Shown: positions 52,453 to 63,625 of the stretch, in pieces | How the letters are laid out: each line of letters begins with the position of its first letter | How positions within the stretch are numbered: position 1 is the first letter of the stretch | Source of the DNA: Erwinia amylovora | Lineage (GTDB): Bacteria > Pseudomonadota > Gammaproteobacteria > Enterobacterales > Enterobacteriaceae | Reading direction: 5' to 3' | Assembly (NCBI RefSeq): GCF_017161565.1 | Contig: NZ_CP066796.1 | Span: 1,860,001-1,924,000 of the forward strand | Length of the DNA: 64,000 bases | Notes under the pieces: model-generated | What the model was told of the DNA's origin: nothing | Databases searched by the model: none | Seen by the model: the letters and a program-made list of their open reading frames with translations, nothing else | Position numbers and translations under genes: made by a program

Positions 52453-55400
52453 CTATCCCGCGGTTTGTTCCATCGCCTGCAGGATGCGTTTTTCAGAAAT
52501 CGGGTACGGCGTCCCTAACTGTTGAGCAAACAGGCTCACGCGCAGTTCTTCGATCATCCAGCGAATATTCTGCACGTCATCATCATCCTTTCGCTGCGGC
52601 GGCAGTTTATTCATCCAGCTGCTCCAGGCCTGCTGCACTGACTCAATTTTCAACATACGCGCCCGGTCACTGTGAGGATCAACGGCAACTTTCTCCAGCC
52701 GACGTTCAATCCCCTGCAGGTATCGCAACGTGTCGCCTAACCGCTTCCAGCCATTGCCCGTAACGAAACCGCGATATACCAGTCCGCTCATTTGTGCTTT
52801 AACATCCGATAACGCCAGCGCCATCGACATGTCGACGCGCCCTTTCAAGCGTTTGTTGATATTGAATACGGCAGTAAGGATCTGCTCGACCTTTTTCGCA
52901 ATCTCCACCACCGTGTCATTCAGCTCTGCCCGGACCTTATCATGCAGTTGATCATAGCCCTGCTGCTGCCAGCTCGGGCCACCGGATTCCGCTATGAGCT
53001 TGTCGACGCCACAGGCGATGCAGTCATCAATCAGGTCAAGCACCTTGCCATAAGGGTTGAAGTAAAGCCCCAGTTTAGCTTTATTGGGAAGCTTTTCGTG
53101 CAGATACTTAATCGGTGAGGGAATATTCAGCAGTAGCAGACGGCGCTGTCCGCGCCACATGGCCTTCTGCTGTTCATGCTGCGAATCGAACAGGCGGATC
53201 GCGACGCTGTCTTTCTCATCGACCAGCGCTGGCCAGGCTTTAACGCGGTAATTTCCACGTTTTTGTTCAAAATAGTCGGGCAAGTCACCAAAGCTCCATC
53301 CATGCAGACCACGCTGTTCCAGTCCGGCATCCGCGACTTTCGACAGCGTTTCCTGTACTTTGCTTTTCAACTGTGCTTTGAGCGCCGTCAGATCTTTGCC
53401 TTCCGCCAGCTTGCGGTTGCTTTCATCGACAATGCGGAAAGTGATTTTAAGATGATCGGGCACCTGCTGCCACTGCCAGGCCTCAGGTTCCAGCGTTACC
53501 CCCGACATGCGGCGAAACTCTCGCTCCAGCGAATCCGTCAGCGGCAGCTCCAGCGCCGTTGTCCGGGCAAGAAAAGCATCGGCGTAGTTGGGAGCCGGGA
53601 CAAAGTTACGGCGTAACGGTTTAGCTAATGACTTGATTAAGGCAATCACCAGCTCGCGGCGCACGCCGGGAATTTGCCACTCAAACCCTTTATCTTCCAC
53701 CTGATTAAGCAGCGGTAGCGGGATAAATACCGTAACGCCGTCGGCATCAGCGCCAGGTTCAAACTGATAGCTTAACCGCAGCTTCAGATTACCCTGATGC
53801 CAGAAGTTGGGGTAATCCAGCGGGCTGACGGTATCAGCCCCCTGCTTAATCAGCATCTCTTTAGCAAAGTTCAGACGGTCAGGCTCATCCCGGCTAAGGG
53901 TTTTCCACCAGCGGTCAAAATGTCGCGCCGATACTACCTCATGGCCGATGCGCTGGTCATAGAACGCAAATAGCGTTTCATCATCCACCAGAATATCGCG
54001 GCGGCGGGATTTGTCTTCCAGCTCTTTCACTTCCGTCAGCAGCTTCAGATTGGCTTTAAAGAAGGCATGACGCGTCTGCCAGTCTCCCTCAACCAGTGCA
54101 TGGCGGATAAACAGCTCACGCGACAGCACCGGGTCGATCGGAGCATAGTTAACTTTACGTGCGGCGACGATGGCCAGACCGTACAGCGTGACTTTTTCAC
54201 TGGCCATCACTGCACCCTGAGATTTTTCCCAGTGCGGTTCACTGTAGCTGCGCTTTACCAGGTGCTGCGCAACCGGCTCGATCCATTCCGGCTCAATGCG
54301 CGCGGCGATGCGCCCCCACAGACGGCTGGTTTCAACCAGTTCGGCCACCATCGTCCATTTCGGCGGCTTTTTAAACAGCCCGGATCCGGGAAAGAGGGCA
54401 AAACGGGCATTGCGTGCGCCGGTGAATTCTTGTTTATCGCTGTCTTTTTGACCGATATGCGACAGCAGCCCGGTCAGCAACGCGGTATGGATTTCACGTA
54501 ACCCCGCCGGTTCCGTGTTGACCGGCAGGCCCAGTTCACGCACCACCTGACGCAGCTGGGTATAGATATCCTGCCATTCGCGTACGCGCAAATAGTTGAG
54601 ATAATCCGCTTTACACTGACGGCGAAACTGGCTGGATGACAGCGCCTTTTGCTGCTCTTGCAGCCAGTTCCACAAATTGACAAAGGCGATGAAATCAGAC
54701 TCTTTATCGGCAAAACGCTGGTGTTTCTCATCCGATGCCTGCTTTTTGTCTGCTGGCCGCTCACGCGGATCCTGAATTGACAGCGCGGCGGTAATAATCA
54801 TCGCTTCACGCACACAGCCGAACTTCTGCGCTTCCAGCACCATTTTTGCCAGCCGCGGGTCGACCGGCAGCTGTGCCAGCGCGCGCCCGGAAGGCGTCAG
54901 GCGGTAATGATGATTATCAGCAAGGGTAATCGCCCCCAGTTCTTCCAGCAGGCGCACACCATCCTGAATATTTCGCCGATCCGGCGCTTCTACGAAAGGA
55001 AACGCAGAGATATCGCCCAGGCCAAGTGCGGTCATTTGCAGAATGACCGATGCGAGGTTGGTACGCAGAATTTCCGGATCGGTAAAAGCAGGACGACTCA
55101 GAAAGTCATCTTCCGCATACAGGCGTATACAAATTCCCTCGGAGACGCGGCCGCAGCGCCCTTTACGCTGATTGGCCGATGCCTGGGAAATGGCTTCAAT
55201 AGGCAGACGTTGCACCTTAGTGCGGAAACTGTAGCGGCTGATACGCGCCGTGCCGGGATCAATCACATATTTGATCCCCGGCACCGTTAAAGAGGTTTCC
55301 GCCACGTTGGTCGCCAGCACGATGCGCCGATCGGCGTGGGACTGGAACACACGGTTCTGCTCGGCATTGGATAAGCGCGCATACAGCGGCAGCACTTCGG

Positions 55401-56352
55401 TATGCGGCAGATCGCGCTTGATGAGCGCATCGGCGGTATCGCGGATTTCGCGCTCGCCGCTCATAAAGATCAGGATATCACCACGGCTTTCGCGCCCCAG
55501 TTCGTCAACCGCATCGAAAATCGCCTGTAGCTGGTCGCGGTCGCTGTCATCTGCCTCTTCCACCACCGGACGATAGCGCACCTCCACCGGATAAGTCCGC
55601 CCGGAGACTTCGATGACCGGCGCATTGTGGAAATGCCGTGAGAAGCGCTGCGGGTCGATGGTTGCCGAAGTAATGATCACCTTTAAATCGGGGCGCTTCG
55701 GCAGCAGTTCACGCAGATAGCCGAGAATAAAATCGATGTTCAGACTGCGCTCATGCGCTTCATCGATAATAATGGTGTCATATTGCAGCAACAGACGATC
55801 CTGCTGGATTTCCGCCAGCAGAATGCCGTCGGTCATCAGCTTCACCTGGGTGGTATCACCTACGTGATCGTTAAATCGCACCTTGTAACCGACACAGCCA
55901 CCCAGCGAGATTTCCAGTTCAGCGGCGATGCGTTCCGCCACGGTACGTGCTGCCAGCCGGCGCGGCTGGGTATGGCCAATAAGCCCGCGAATACCGCGCC
56001 CCAGCTCCAGACAGATCTTCGGCAGCTGGGTGGTTTTACCCGAGCCGGTTTCCCCGGCAACGATCACCACCTGACTGGTGCGGATGGCATTAGCAATCTC
56101 TTGCTTTTTCTGGCTGACCGGCAAATTTTCCGGATAGCGTATCGCCGGTGTTGCCGCTCGCCGGGCCGCTACCCGCTGTTCGGCGCTGGTAATATCAGCG
56201 CTCAACTCGCCAGTTACCGCCTCTAACGCTGCCGGGATGTTGATTTTTTTGGCACCCTGCAGGCGGCGCAACAGACGCTGGCGGTCACGCAGCATCAGCG
56301 AATCCAGCCGTGAGTACAGCGTTGACAGGACAGATTGTGAGGTGTCAGACAT
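52453..56352 (-). CDS. hrpA: ATP-dependent RNA helicase HrpA
   Basis: A 1,299-residue DEAH-box helicase, the size of E. coli HrpA (1,300). Motif I is GETGSGKTTQLPKICLELG, motif II DEAH in IIIDEAHERSLN, motif III SATID, and motif VI QRKGRCGRVSEGICIRLY. Family-specific long C-terminal regions follow (helicase-associated HA2, OB fold and DUF3418). HrpA works on mRNA processing and on rescuing stalled or collided ribosomes. The start at 56352 (MSDTSQSVLSTLYSRLDSL) is the family start; upstream in-frame codons are not conserved-looking. Divergent from azoR as in E. coli. Confidence 0.97.
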   Translation of the reverse strand: MSDTSQSVLSTLYSRLDSLMLRDRQRLLRRLQGAKKINIPAALEAVTGELSADITSAEQRVAARRAATPAIRYPENLPVSQKKQEIANAIRTSQVVIVAGETGSGKTTQLPKICLELGRGIRGLIGHTQPRRLAARTVAERIAAELEISLGGCVGYKVRFNDHVGDTTQVKLMTDGILLAEIQQDRLLLQYDTIIIDEAHERSLNIDFILGYLRELLPKRPDLKVIITSATIDPQRFSRHFHNAPVIEVSGRTYPVEVRYRPVVEEADDSDRDQLQAIFDAVDELGRESRGDILIFMSGEREIRDTADALIKRDLPHTEVLPLYARLSNAEQNRVFQSHADRRIVLATNVAETSLTVPGIKYVIDPGTARISRYSFRTKVQRLPIEAISQASANQRKGRCGRVSEGICIRLYAEDDFLSRPAFTDPEILRTNLASVILQMTALGLGDISAFPFVEAPDRRNIQDGVRLLEELGAITLADNHHYRLTPSGRALAQLPVDPRLAKMVLEAQKFGCVREAMIITAALSIQDPRERPADKKQASDEKHQRFADKESDFIAFVNLWNWLQEQQKALSSSQFRRQCKADYLNYLRVREWQDIYTQLRQVVRELGLPVNTEPAGLREIHTALLTGLLSHIGQKDSDKQEFTGARNARFALFPGSGLFKKPPKWTMVAELVETSRLWGRIAARIEPEWIEPVAQHLVKRSYSEPHWEKSQGAVMASEKVTLYGLAIVAARKVNYAPIDPVLSRELFIRHALVEGDWQTRHAFFKANLKLLTEVKELEDKSRRRDILVDDETLFAFYDQRIGHEVVSARHFDRWWKTLSRDEPDRLNFAKEMLIKQGADTVSPLDYPNFWHQGNLKLRLSYQFEPGADADGVTVFIPLPLLNQVEDKGFEWQIPGVRRELVIALIKSLAKPLRRNFVPAPNYADAFLARTTALELPLTDSLEREFRRMSGVTLEPEAWQWQQVPDHLKITFRIVDESNRKLAEGKDLTALKAQLKSKVQETLSKVADAGLEQRGLHGWSFGDLPDYFEQKRGNYRVKAWPALVDEKDSVAIRLFDSQHEQQKAMWRGQRRLLLLNIPSPIKYLHEKLPNKAKLGLYFNPYGKVLDLIDDCIACGVDKLIAESGGPSWQQQGYDQLHDKVRAELNDTVVEIAKKVEQILTAVFNINKRLKGRVDMSMALALSDVKAQMSGLVYRGFVTGNGWKRLGDTLRYLQGIERRLEKVAVDPHSDRARMLKIESVQQAWSSWMNKLPPQRKDDDDVQNIRWMIEELRVSLFAQQLGTPYPISEKRILQAMEQTAG

Positions 56353-56533
56353 GTTAATAGTGCTCGCTTTGTTGCGCCTGCACGGGCAACAGAGATTAAT
56401 CGGGGGTGAGAATAACGCGTAGTGTAACACAGACAGGAACTTAGCGTTTTAAATGCGCAACGGGAACTTATTCAAACTTTTCGAACATAGTTATCGAAAA
56501 CTCGCACTTACACTGGCGCCAGATTATCCGTAA

Positions 56534-57190
<657 letters not shown>

Positions 57191-57627
57191 AAAATCAAAG
57201 GGGCTGAATGAGACACCCGGCTCCTGTGGCGATACGCCTGTTAATTCATCCGGTTTGCAGCGCTGTCTGCCTGTTCAATCCGCGGTGGCATCTGCATTAC
57301 GTGTTGAAAATTCAAATAACGTAAATTCTGCTCCGGAAGCAAATCTTTCAGTCTGCCTTCCTGAAAAATCAAATTTATGGCTGAGCGAAGCCCAGCCATA
57401 AATAATAAATGGATCCTCAGTGTGCCTCGAAAATATGAGTAAGACTAAATAGAAATACAGATCATGCGCCGCCCTGCTTCCTTTTACAGCGGCTTGTCTG
57501 CCGTGATTTCTATATTTAAGTTCGGGGTGCAACAGACTTTGAAGAAATGCCCGCCGGTTAAAAAAGTTTCCTTATCGAATAACTTTCACCAGGGAGATGT
57601 TGTCTGGCATCCATGCTGTCAATTGCT
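57191..57627. other. Intergenic, no gene recognised
   Basis: About 437 bases between the azoR stop and the SDR stop. Small frames without features. The inverted pair GGCTGAGCGAAGCCCAGCC near 57381-57399 may act as an azoR-side hairpin. Confidence 0.45.
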
Positions 57628-58404
57628 TTACTCGCCGTTCTTCTTCAGCCAGGCCGCTTGTTGAATTCCTTTGATCGTTTCTTCGAATTCCTTAGGAAAA
57701 ACATTTCTGACGTAAGCTTTATGATCCAGGATCACGTCAACCATAGCCCCGACGTCCTGATGCTGTTCATATTGCGGCATGGGGAAGCTCAAGTTATCAT
57801 GATCAATGATTGCTGAATCTTTATTATACCAGTTATAGCAAGCTTCGATTTGTGCATCGTTAAATCCTGTCCGATAGGGGGCTGGATTGATGGTCGAAAC
57901 AGACACGCCAAACTGACCCAGCTCCAGCTGTAATGTTTCAGCTACAGATTCTAATGCATGCTTAGACGCTGTATAGGCGCCGGTAAACTCCGCCGATAAA
58001 AAACCTGCCACGGAAGAAATGAATATAATCCTGCCGCTCTTCCTGTCGGTAAATTTTTTAATAAAGTGCCTGGTAAAAGACAATGTACTAAAGACATTAA
58101 CCTGAAACTGCCTTTCAAAAACCGCATCGGGCATATCAACTATTGACCCACCCTCACCAATTCCGGCGTTATTGACTAAAATATCAATGTCAAATTGAGC
58201 GGCGTACTCCCGATCAATAGGGTCAGTGATATCCACCTTTATCACGTTGAGATCCACACCGAGACGGTCCGCTTCTGCACGCAGAGGATAAATCTGACTT
58301 GGCAGTTCAACGGCAGAATAAACCTGATGCCCTCTTTTAGCCAGCTCTAACGAGTAGAACTTCCCAAATCCTGTACCTGCTCCAGTTATAAGAATTTTCA
58401 TCAT
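57628..58404 (-). CDS. Short-chain dehydrogenase/reductase
   Basis: About 258 residues of the classical SDR family. The cofactor motif is ITGAGTGFGKFYS (TGxxxGxG), then NNAG in DILVNNAGIGEGG, the catalytic Ser in IIFISSVAGF and Tyr-x-x-x-Lys in GAYTASKHALE. A cytosolic NAD(P)H-dependent oxidoreductase with unknown substrate. The gene is flanked on both sides by long AT-rich non-coding DNA and has no operon partner, so it was probably acquired. The start at 58404 or 58401 follows AAGGACG. Confidence 0.88.
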   Translation of the reverse strand: MMKILITGAGTGFGKFYSLELAKRGHQVYSAVELPSQIYPLRAEADRLGVDLNVIKVDITDPIDREYAAQFDIDILVNNAGIGEGGSIVDMPDAVFERQFQVNVFSTLSFTRHFIKKFTDRKSGRIIFISSVAGFLSAEFTGAYTASKHALESVAETLQLELGQFGVSVSTINPAPYRTGFNDAQIEACYNWYNKDSAIIDHDNLSFPMPQYEQHQDVGAMVDVILDHKAYVRNVFPKEFEETIKGIQQAAWLKKNGE

Positions 58405-59192
58405 GTTCGTCCTTTTAAATACATGAGTTTTCATTGCCATGTGTTAATGAATAAGAGGTGTCTTCTGACGCCTCAATGGAAGAATCGTCTTCAACGGAAA
58501 GGTTTAAATGGACAAATCCCTTGAATAAATCTGACCAGAATCAAGTCCTCCGTTATCTGTCATCAGATGTTTCTTTTTTATCTGATCATCATGAAATATA
58601 TAACAGGCAAGAGCTTCATCGCTTATTAAAAGAGGTTTATATGGGTCAGATCTGCTGATCGTGAGATCATAAATTGAATCACCTGCTAAAACCTTAGAGA
58701 TAAGCTAAACCTTAACAAGATAACCCCAATCAGAAAATCAGCCTGCAAGATGATCAGTATAAGTAAATCCTTCACAAAACAGATACCAGGGCGAAGTGCC
58801 GTTTTTTAGTGACGTTAATGCGGCGAACCAATAATTCATAGGGCTAAATTAAACAAGCTGCTTATATAATTTCCAGTATAAACCAGTCTGCTGAATCAGC
58901 CAGTTTTTTTATAAAGATTGTAACTTTCTGATAATGCAGTATTTACAGGCTTACGGTTTCGGATATAAATGGTTCAAGGCTGGATTCAATCACTTAAACA
59001 GGCTTATCAGATTAGCCTGTAGCTAAAGGATGACATAAGTTTACAAATAAAATGGAGTGGCACTGGTGATCAGGTGAATTTGTGATCTTACTCATATAAC
59101 AAAGTTCCCGGCCAGCCTTCAGAGATTTGTAGCACAGTAAAACACCGACAATGCGGTGAATAAACTCCTTGTAGAAAGAGCAATGTCAGATC
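58405..59192. other. AT-rich intergenic region
   Basis: About 790 bases with no recognisable gene. A 66-codon frame at 58458-58658 (plus strand) has no family features and no clear ribosome site. The composition is lower in GC than the backbone. Confidence 0.5.
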
Positions 59193-59525
59193 TTATTCAG
59201 GGGTCTTTTTTAACCATTGCCCGTTAATACCGCGCACATATTCACCGGGCTTTGCCCGATCAACCAGCTTCTGCCCGGCGATATTTGCCACTTCTTGCGT
59301 AGTCAGGCTATTTTGCTGTGCCAGCTGTTGATACTGTTGCGCTCGCCCGGCGTTGATCTGCTTGACCAGCTCCCGCGTTTCAGCGTCCTGCTGGATTGGG
59401 GCAATATAACCGTTTAACGTTTCGCCCACCCGACCCTGCTGGCGCGCCTCATTAAGCGTGAGCGCCATTGCTGCCGGTGGCAGCAGCAAACAGCCCAGCA
59501 GCAATACCCGGTACAGATGTTTCAT
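59193..59525 (-). CDS. ydbL: YdbL, DUF1318 periplasmic protein
   Basis: A 110-residue secreted protein with a signal peptide (residues 1 to about 21, ending AMA). The DUF1318 domain shows LNEARQQGRVGETLNGYIAP, NAGRAQQYQQLA and closing YVRGINGQWLKK. It is the third gene of the ydbH-ynbE-ydbL operon. YdbL acts as a periplasmic helper of the YdbH-YnbE bridge. RBS AAGGAAAA lies before the ATG. Confidence 0.92.
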   Translation of the reverse strand: MKHLYRVLLLGCLLLPPAAMALTLNEARQQGRVGETLNGYIAPIQQDAETRELVKQINAGRAQQYQQLAQQNSLTTQEVANIAGQKLVDRAKPGEYVRGINGQWLKKTPE

Positions 59526-59535
59526 AGGTTTTCCT

Positions 59536-59727
59536 TTAAAACAGGCCGCTACGGTTTTTTAATAATGCTTCCACGTCTTTATCCACCTTAATATGGATCT
59601 CATGTTCGATTTTGACATTCATATTAATGGTAATTGGCTCTTTCGGCGCAGCCACTTCGATACGCGGAACACAGCCAGTTAACAACATAATGCAACTGGC
59701 CAACGGCAGGCTAATCAGGGCTTTCAT
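59536..59727 (-). CDS. ynbE: YnbE, small outer-membrane lipoprotein
   Basis: A 63-residue lipoprotein with lipobox LLTGC (Cys19) and the conserved PRIEVAAPKEPITINMNVKI then EHEIHIKVDKDVE beta strand. YnbE multimers extend the beta groove of YdbH to the outer membrane. The start at 59727 overlaps the ydbH 3' end by 17 bases, so the two are translationally coupled; ydbL follows after 10 bases. Confidence 0.93.
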   Translation of the reverse strand: MKALISLPLASCIMLLTGCVPRIEVAAPKEPITINMNVKIEHEIHIKVDKDVEALLKNRSGLF

Positions 59728-62341
59728 GACTCTTTTCCTTATGCACTGGCAGGGAGGCGTTATCCTCCACCCAGGATTGCAGATTACCGCCAAAACGCAA
59801 ACTGCGCCACAGTTGGAACAGGTTTTCGCGCTGGGTGTAATGCAGTGATACCCGCTGGTTTCGATTGCTGAAACGGCTGGAACCATCAACTTTTGCCGCC
59901 ATCGTCATCCAGCCAAGGTTATCAATATCGATGGTAGCCCAGCTGCGGGAAATATCCATATAACGTAGCCAGTCTATTGCTGCCCCGGCGGCAAAATTGT
60001 TGCTGATGATGGCATCCGCCATATCCTTATCCATGCGCAGCGTTAACACACCGCTATTAGCGACCCAGCCGCCTTTAACCAGCCACTGTGAATTGGTTAA
60101 CCACAGCGGTAATGCCCCGTTGATGGTGCCGGACATCGCTAACTGCTTTAACTTCATCGCCGTTACCAGTTCGGACACATTGATATGCTTAACACGCACG
60201 GTGGCGGGCTGGGATTGCGGCATTTGCAGACTGGCCATTCGAAGCTGGCCGCCTAAAACATCAAGACCCACATTGGAGAGTCTGAGCGGTTTAGCGCTGC
60301 TCCAGGGATACCACCCTTGCAAATCGGCGGTGATATTTTGCATGACAAACTGGTTGTTAATCTCGCCAATGCGCAACGCCACCGGGCCATGCGTGCCGAA
60401 ATACCAACGCTGCGCTTCCAGGCGGAAGGGTAAGGAGAAATCAATACCGTTAAATGCATTATCGGGCATCAATACGCTGCCGTTAGTGACCAGCCAGTGC
60501 CCGCCGGCTTTCAGCCCCTGCTCGCCAGCGGCAGAGAAAGCGATCTGCGCTTTAAGTTGGCCGTCCTGAATGGACATTTTCAGGTTCGGGCTGAGCAGCG
60601 GCTGGAAAACACGCAGCGACTGTTGCGGCCACCATAGCTGACCGCGCAAGCGCTCGCCATTCCATCGGCCGCGTACCTGTAGCGGGCCAATTTTTCCGGC
60701 CTGCAAACTGCCGTTATACAGAAACCAGGCCGGGTCGCGGCCCTTCATTGCCAGGGACAAAATGGAAGGTGGCAGATATCCCCCGTTCTTCAGCCGCACT
60801 TTTTTGGCTTTCAGCTTAAGCTGGGCGTTAAACGATGGCCGTGCCGGGTCACGCTGCCAGATGATCGGTTTATCCAGCGTCAGACGCGGCGCATCCATGG
60901 TGGTGCCTGCATAGCGCAAATGGTCAAAACCTGTGGATAACGAGTTCAGTTCAATCAGTGTGTCTTGCCAACGTCCCCGACCGTTTACATCCCACGTTGC
61001 TGCCAGCGGAGCCAGATAGCCCTTGCCCCAGTAGCGCCAGTGCCATTCGCCTTTATCCGGCCAGAAGCTGCTGGCCCGGCCATCGAGGTGCAGACGAAAA
61101 CGTCCCATTTCACGTTTATGAGCGCTGAGAATGGCCTGCAGGCGGCCGGTGATCCCGGCGGATGAGACGGACAGGCCAGCCAAAGGCCAGCGTGCTTCAT
61201 CCACTTCCAGCGTCGACAGCAGTTGCCCTTTCATGCGCAGCAACGCCCCGGGTTGCAGCTTCAGCTGCGGATCGATTAGCGGACCACGAAGTACCCCCGG
61301 CAGTCCGGCATAGAACTGCAGCTGCGCCATCTTTGCTTCGCCGGTCAGCCGTAACGGCAGATGACTGTCGGCCTGGTCAAGCTTGCCCGGTCCGATACCG
61401 AGCGCAACGTTGCCCTTACCACCGCGCCCCTGGGTAAGCAGATTCAGGCGGCCGGTTATTTCCGTCGCGGCTAATCCCTGCTGCCAGTTCTTTGCACTTA
61501 ACGCAATCTGGCCAGAAAGGGGCTGACCACCCCAGGGCCAGTTCCACCGCCCCTGCCTTATCTCAATAAGCTGCGGATCAATTTGCCACGGCAGAACCAG
61601 TAACGGGATGGAGTGATTTTCGCTGCGGGCGATCAGCGTGCCGCTCTGCTGTTGCCAGTTCAGCTCGACGCGAATGGGGTCGGGGGCACCATCAAGCGTG
61701 ATTTTGCTGCGCAGCCCGCCGGATTCAGGCAGGCCGCCCGGGTAAGCCGGCAAACTAAGCGTGCCGTTCAGGATAACAGGCTGTGCAATACCCGCCGCTT
61801 GCCATTCAACGTTATTCAGCGCCAGCTGCTGTCCGTAGAGTTCGGCCTGTAACGTCAGTTTTTTTGCCCGGTAGTCCAGGCGCTGACGGCGGGCATCAAT
61901 ATGCAGCTTCAAACTGCCGCTTCCATTTTGCCAGGGCGCTACGGCCAACTGACCGACGCTGATATCGGCAGCCGGCAACATTTGCTGCCATTCAGCCAGC
62001 GATCGCGGAGCCTGCTGACGATTTGATGGTGGAATTTGTGCTGTACAGATGCTGTCAATCGACACCGTATCGGCAGAAAGCTGCCAGCGTGACTGATGCC
62101 GTGATAACGCCGCGTTGTTCACCGTTACCAGCTCGCAGTCACCAATGCGGTAATGTAAACCTGGCAGCCGCAGCGCCCCCTGTTGCCAACGGAGCTGGCC
62201 ATTAAGCACAAGGGTGGTATTTTCCGGCAGCCAAAGAGCAGCCAGGCGCGGCAGCCATTGTGTCGCAGTTAGCATCAGCCCCGTCAGCAGCAAGATGACT
62301 GCGGTCAGCACCACCAGCGCTCTAATCCAGCCCTGTTTCAT
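59711..62341 (-). CDS. ydbH: YdbH, AsmA-like intermembrane lipid-bridge protein
   Basis: A long (about 876-residue) inner-membrane-anchored periplasmic protein of the TamB/YhdP/YdbH AsmA-like group. It has one N-terminal helix (residues about 6-27, IRALVVLTAVILLLTGLMLT) and then a continuous beta-rich groove. Landmarks are SLAEWQQMLPAADISVGQLAVAPW, LLTQGRGGKGNVALGIGPGKL, WHWRYWGKG and a conserved C-terminus ISRSWATIDIDNLGWMTMAAKVDGSS, close to the E. coli protein (879). Together with TamB and YhdP it carries phospholipids to the outer membrane, pairing with YnbE. The start at 62341 has AAAAGGA 9 bases upstream, better than the ATG at 62368. Confidence 0.93.
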   Translation of the reverse strand: MKQGWIRALVVLTAVILLLTGLMLTATQWLPRLAALWLPENTTLVLNGQLRWQQGALRLPGLHYRIGDCELVTVNNAALSRHQSRWQLSADTVSIDSICTAQIPPSNRQQAPRSLAEWQQMLPAADISVGQLAVAPWQNGSGSLKLHIDARRQRLDYRAKKLTLQAELYGQQLALNNVEWQAAGIAQPVILNGTLSLPAYPGGLPESGGLRSKITLDGAPDPIRVELNWQQQSGTLIARSENHSIPLLVLPWQIDPQLIEIRQGRWNWPWGGQPLSGQIALSAKNWQQGLAATEITGRLNLLTQGRGGKGNVALGIGPGKLDQADSHLPLRLTGEAKMAQLQFYAGLPGVLRGPLIDPQLKLQPGALLRMKGQLLSTLEVDEARWPLAGLSVSSAGITGRLQAILSAHKREMGRFRLHLDGRASSFWPDKGEWHWRYWGKGYLAPLAATWDVNGRGRWQDTLIELNSLSTGFDHLRYAGTTMDAPRLTLDKPIIWQRDPARPSFNAQLKLKAKKVRLKNGGYLPPSILSLAMKGRDPAWFLYNGSLQAGKIGPLQVRGRWNGERLRGQLWWPQQSLRVFQPLLSPNLKMSIQDGQLKAQIAFSAAGEQGLKAGGHWLVTNGSVLMPDNAFNGIDFSLPFRLEAQRWYFGTHGPVALRIGEINNQFVMQNITADLQGWYPWSSAKPLRLSNVGLDVLGGQLRMASLQMPQSQPATVRVKHINVSELVTAMKLKQLAMSGTINGALPLWLTNSQWLVKGGWVANSGVLTLRMDKDMADAIISNNFAAGAAIDWLRYMDISRSWATIDIDNLGWMTMAAKVDGSSRFSNRNQRVSLHYTQRENLFQLWRSLRFGGNLQSWVEDNASLPVHKEKSHESPD

Positions 62342-62531
62342 TGCGGCAAATCCTTTTAAGTCTGTCATTATTCGTTAAATGATGGCACGGAATGCCACAC
62401 GGGTGAAGTGTTTCGCCGCCGTGCAGCATATTCGCGGTTTTTTACGCCGCTGTTGCACGGCATCACCCTCCTTCGGGCATTAGTTGTTACACTGCTAAAC
62501 AATGAATGAAGAGCAGGCAAAGGAGTAAACC

Positions 62532-63524
62532 ATGAAAATTGCGGTATACAGCACCAGGCAGTATGAACGGAAATATCTTCAACAGGTCAATGAAAACTAT
62601 GGCTTTGAATTCGAATTCTTCGACTTTTTGCTTAGCGAAGCCACGGCAAAAAACGCTGCGGGATGTGAAGGTGTCTGTCTCTTCGTCAACGATGATGCCA
62701 GCCGCAGCGTGTTAGAGGAACTGGCCGCGCTGGGGGTGAAATTTGTTGCCCTGCGCTGTGCAGGTTTTAATAACGTCGACCTTGCTGCGGCCGCTGAACT
62801 GGGAATTAAAGCCGTTCGTGTTCCCGCCTATTCGCCCGAAGCGGTTGCTGAGCATGCGGTTGGGATGATGATGACCCTGAACCGCCGCATTCATCGCGCT
62901 TACCAGCGCACCCGCGATGCTAATTTTTCGCTTGAAGGTTTGATTGGTTTTAATATGCACGGCCGTACCGCCGGGGTGATCGGCACGGGTAAAATCGGTA
63001 TTGCCGCGCTGCGCATTCTGAAAGGCTTCGGCATGCGTCTGCTGGCCTGTGATCCTTATCCCAGCCCACAGGCAGAAGAACTGGGGGCTGAATACGTCGA
63101 TATTGATACCCTGTTCAGCCAGTCTGACGTTATTACCCTGCATTGTCCGTTGACGGCGGAAAACCACCACCTGCTGAATGTGAGTGCCTTTGCCAAAATG
63201 AAGCAAGGCGTGATGGTGATTAACACCAGTCGGGGCGGGCTTATTGATTCTCAGGCGGCAACAGAGGCTCTTAAACAGCAGAAAATCGGTGCTCTGGGAA
63301 TGGACGTATATGAAAACGAACGTGGACTTTTCTTTGAAGATAATTCTAACGATGTGATCCAGGATGATGTGTTCCGTCGGCTTTCAGCCTGCCATAACGT
63401 GCTGTTTACCGGCCACCAGGCGTTTCTGACCGCCGAAGCCATAACCAGTATTGCGCACACCACGCTGGAGAATCTGCGGCTGCTGGAGAAAGGCGAGCCG
63501 TGCGAAAACCTGCTAAGCGCGTGA
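62532..63524 (+). CDS. ldhA: NAD-dependent D-lactate dehydrogenase LdhA
   Basis: A 330-residue fermentative D-2-hydroxyacid dehydrogenase that reduces pyruvate to D-lactate. It has the NAD motif GVIGTGKIGIAALRILKGFG, NTSRGGLID with the catalytic Arg, DVYENERGLFFED with Glu, and the catalytic His in FTGHQAFLT. Length is as in E. coli (329). ATG preceded by AAAGGAG. Divergent from ydbH, as in enterobacteria. Confidence 0.96.
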   Translation: MKIAVYSTRQYERKYLQQVNENYGFEFEFFDFLLSEATAKNAAGCEGVCLFVNDDASRSVLEELAALGVKFVALRCAGFNNVDLAAAAELGIKAVRVPAYSPEAVAEHAVGMMMTLNRRIHRAYQRTRDANFSLEGLIGFNMHGRTAGVIGTGKIGIAALRILKGFGMRLLACDPYPSPQAEELGAEYVDIDTLFSQSDVITLHCPLTAENHHLLNVSAFAKMKQGVMVINTSRGGLIDSQAATEALKQQKIGALGMDVYENERGLFFEDNSNDVIQDDVFRRLSACHNVLFTGHQAFLTAEAITSIAHTTLENLRLLEKGEPCENLLSA

Positions 63525-63625
63525 TTCAGGTAGCCAGCGGCGCGGCCCCCCGGGAGCTGACACCCGTCAGTAACCGCGGTGAGCAACGGCAGCCAGCGTG
63601 CCTGCGGTGCAAAAGGTAAAGGGTT

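Noticed and set aside
58458..58658. 66-codon frame upstream of the SDR gene
   Set aside because: Low-complexity start, no ribosome site and no family features; it lies in the SDR promoter region.
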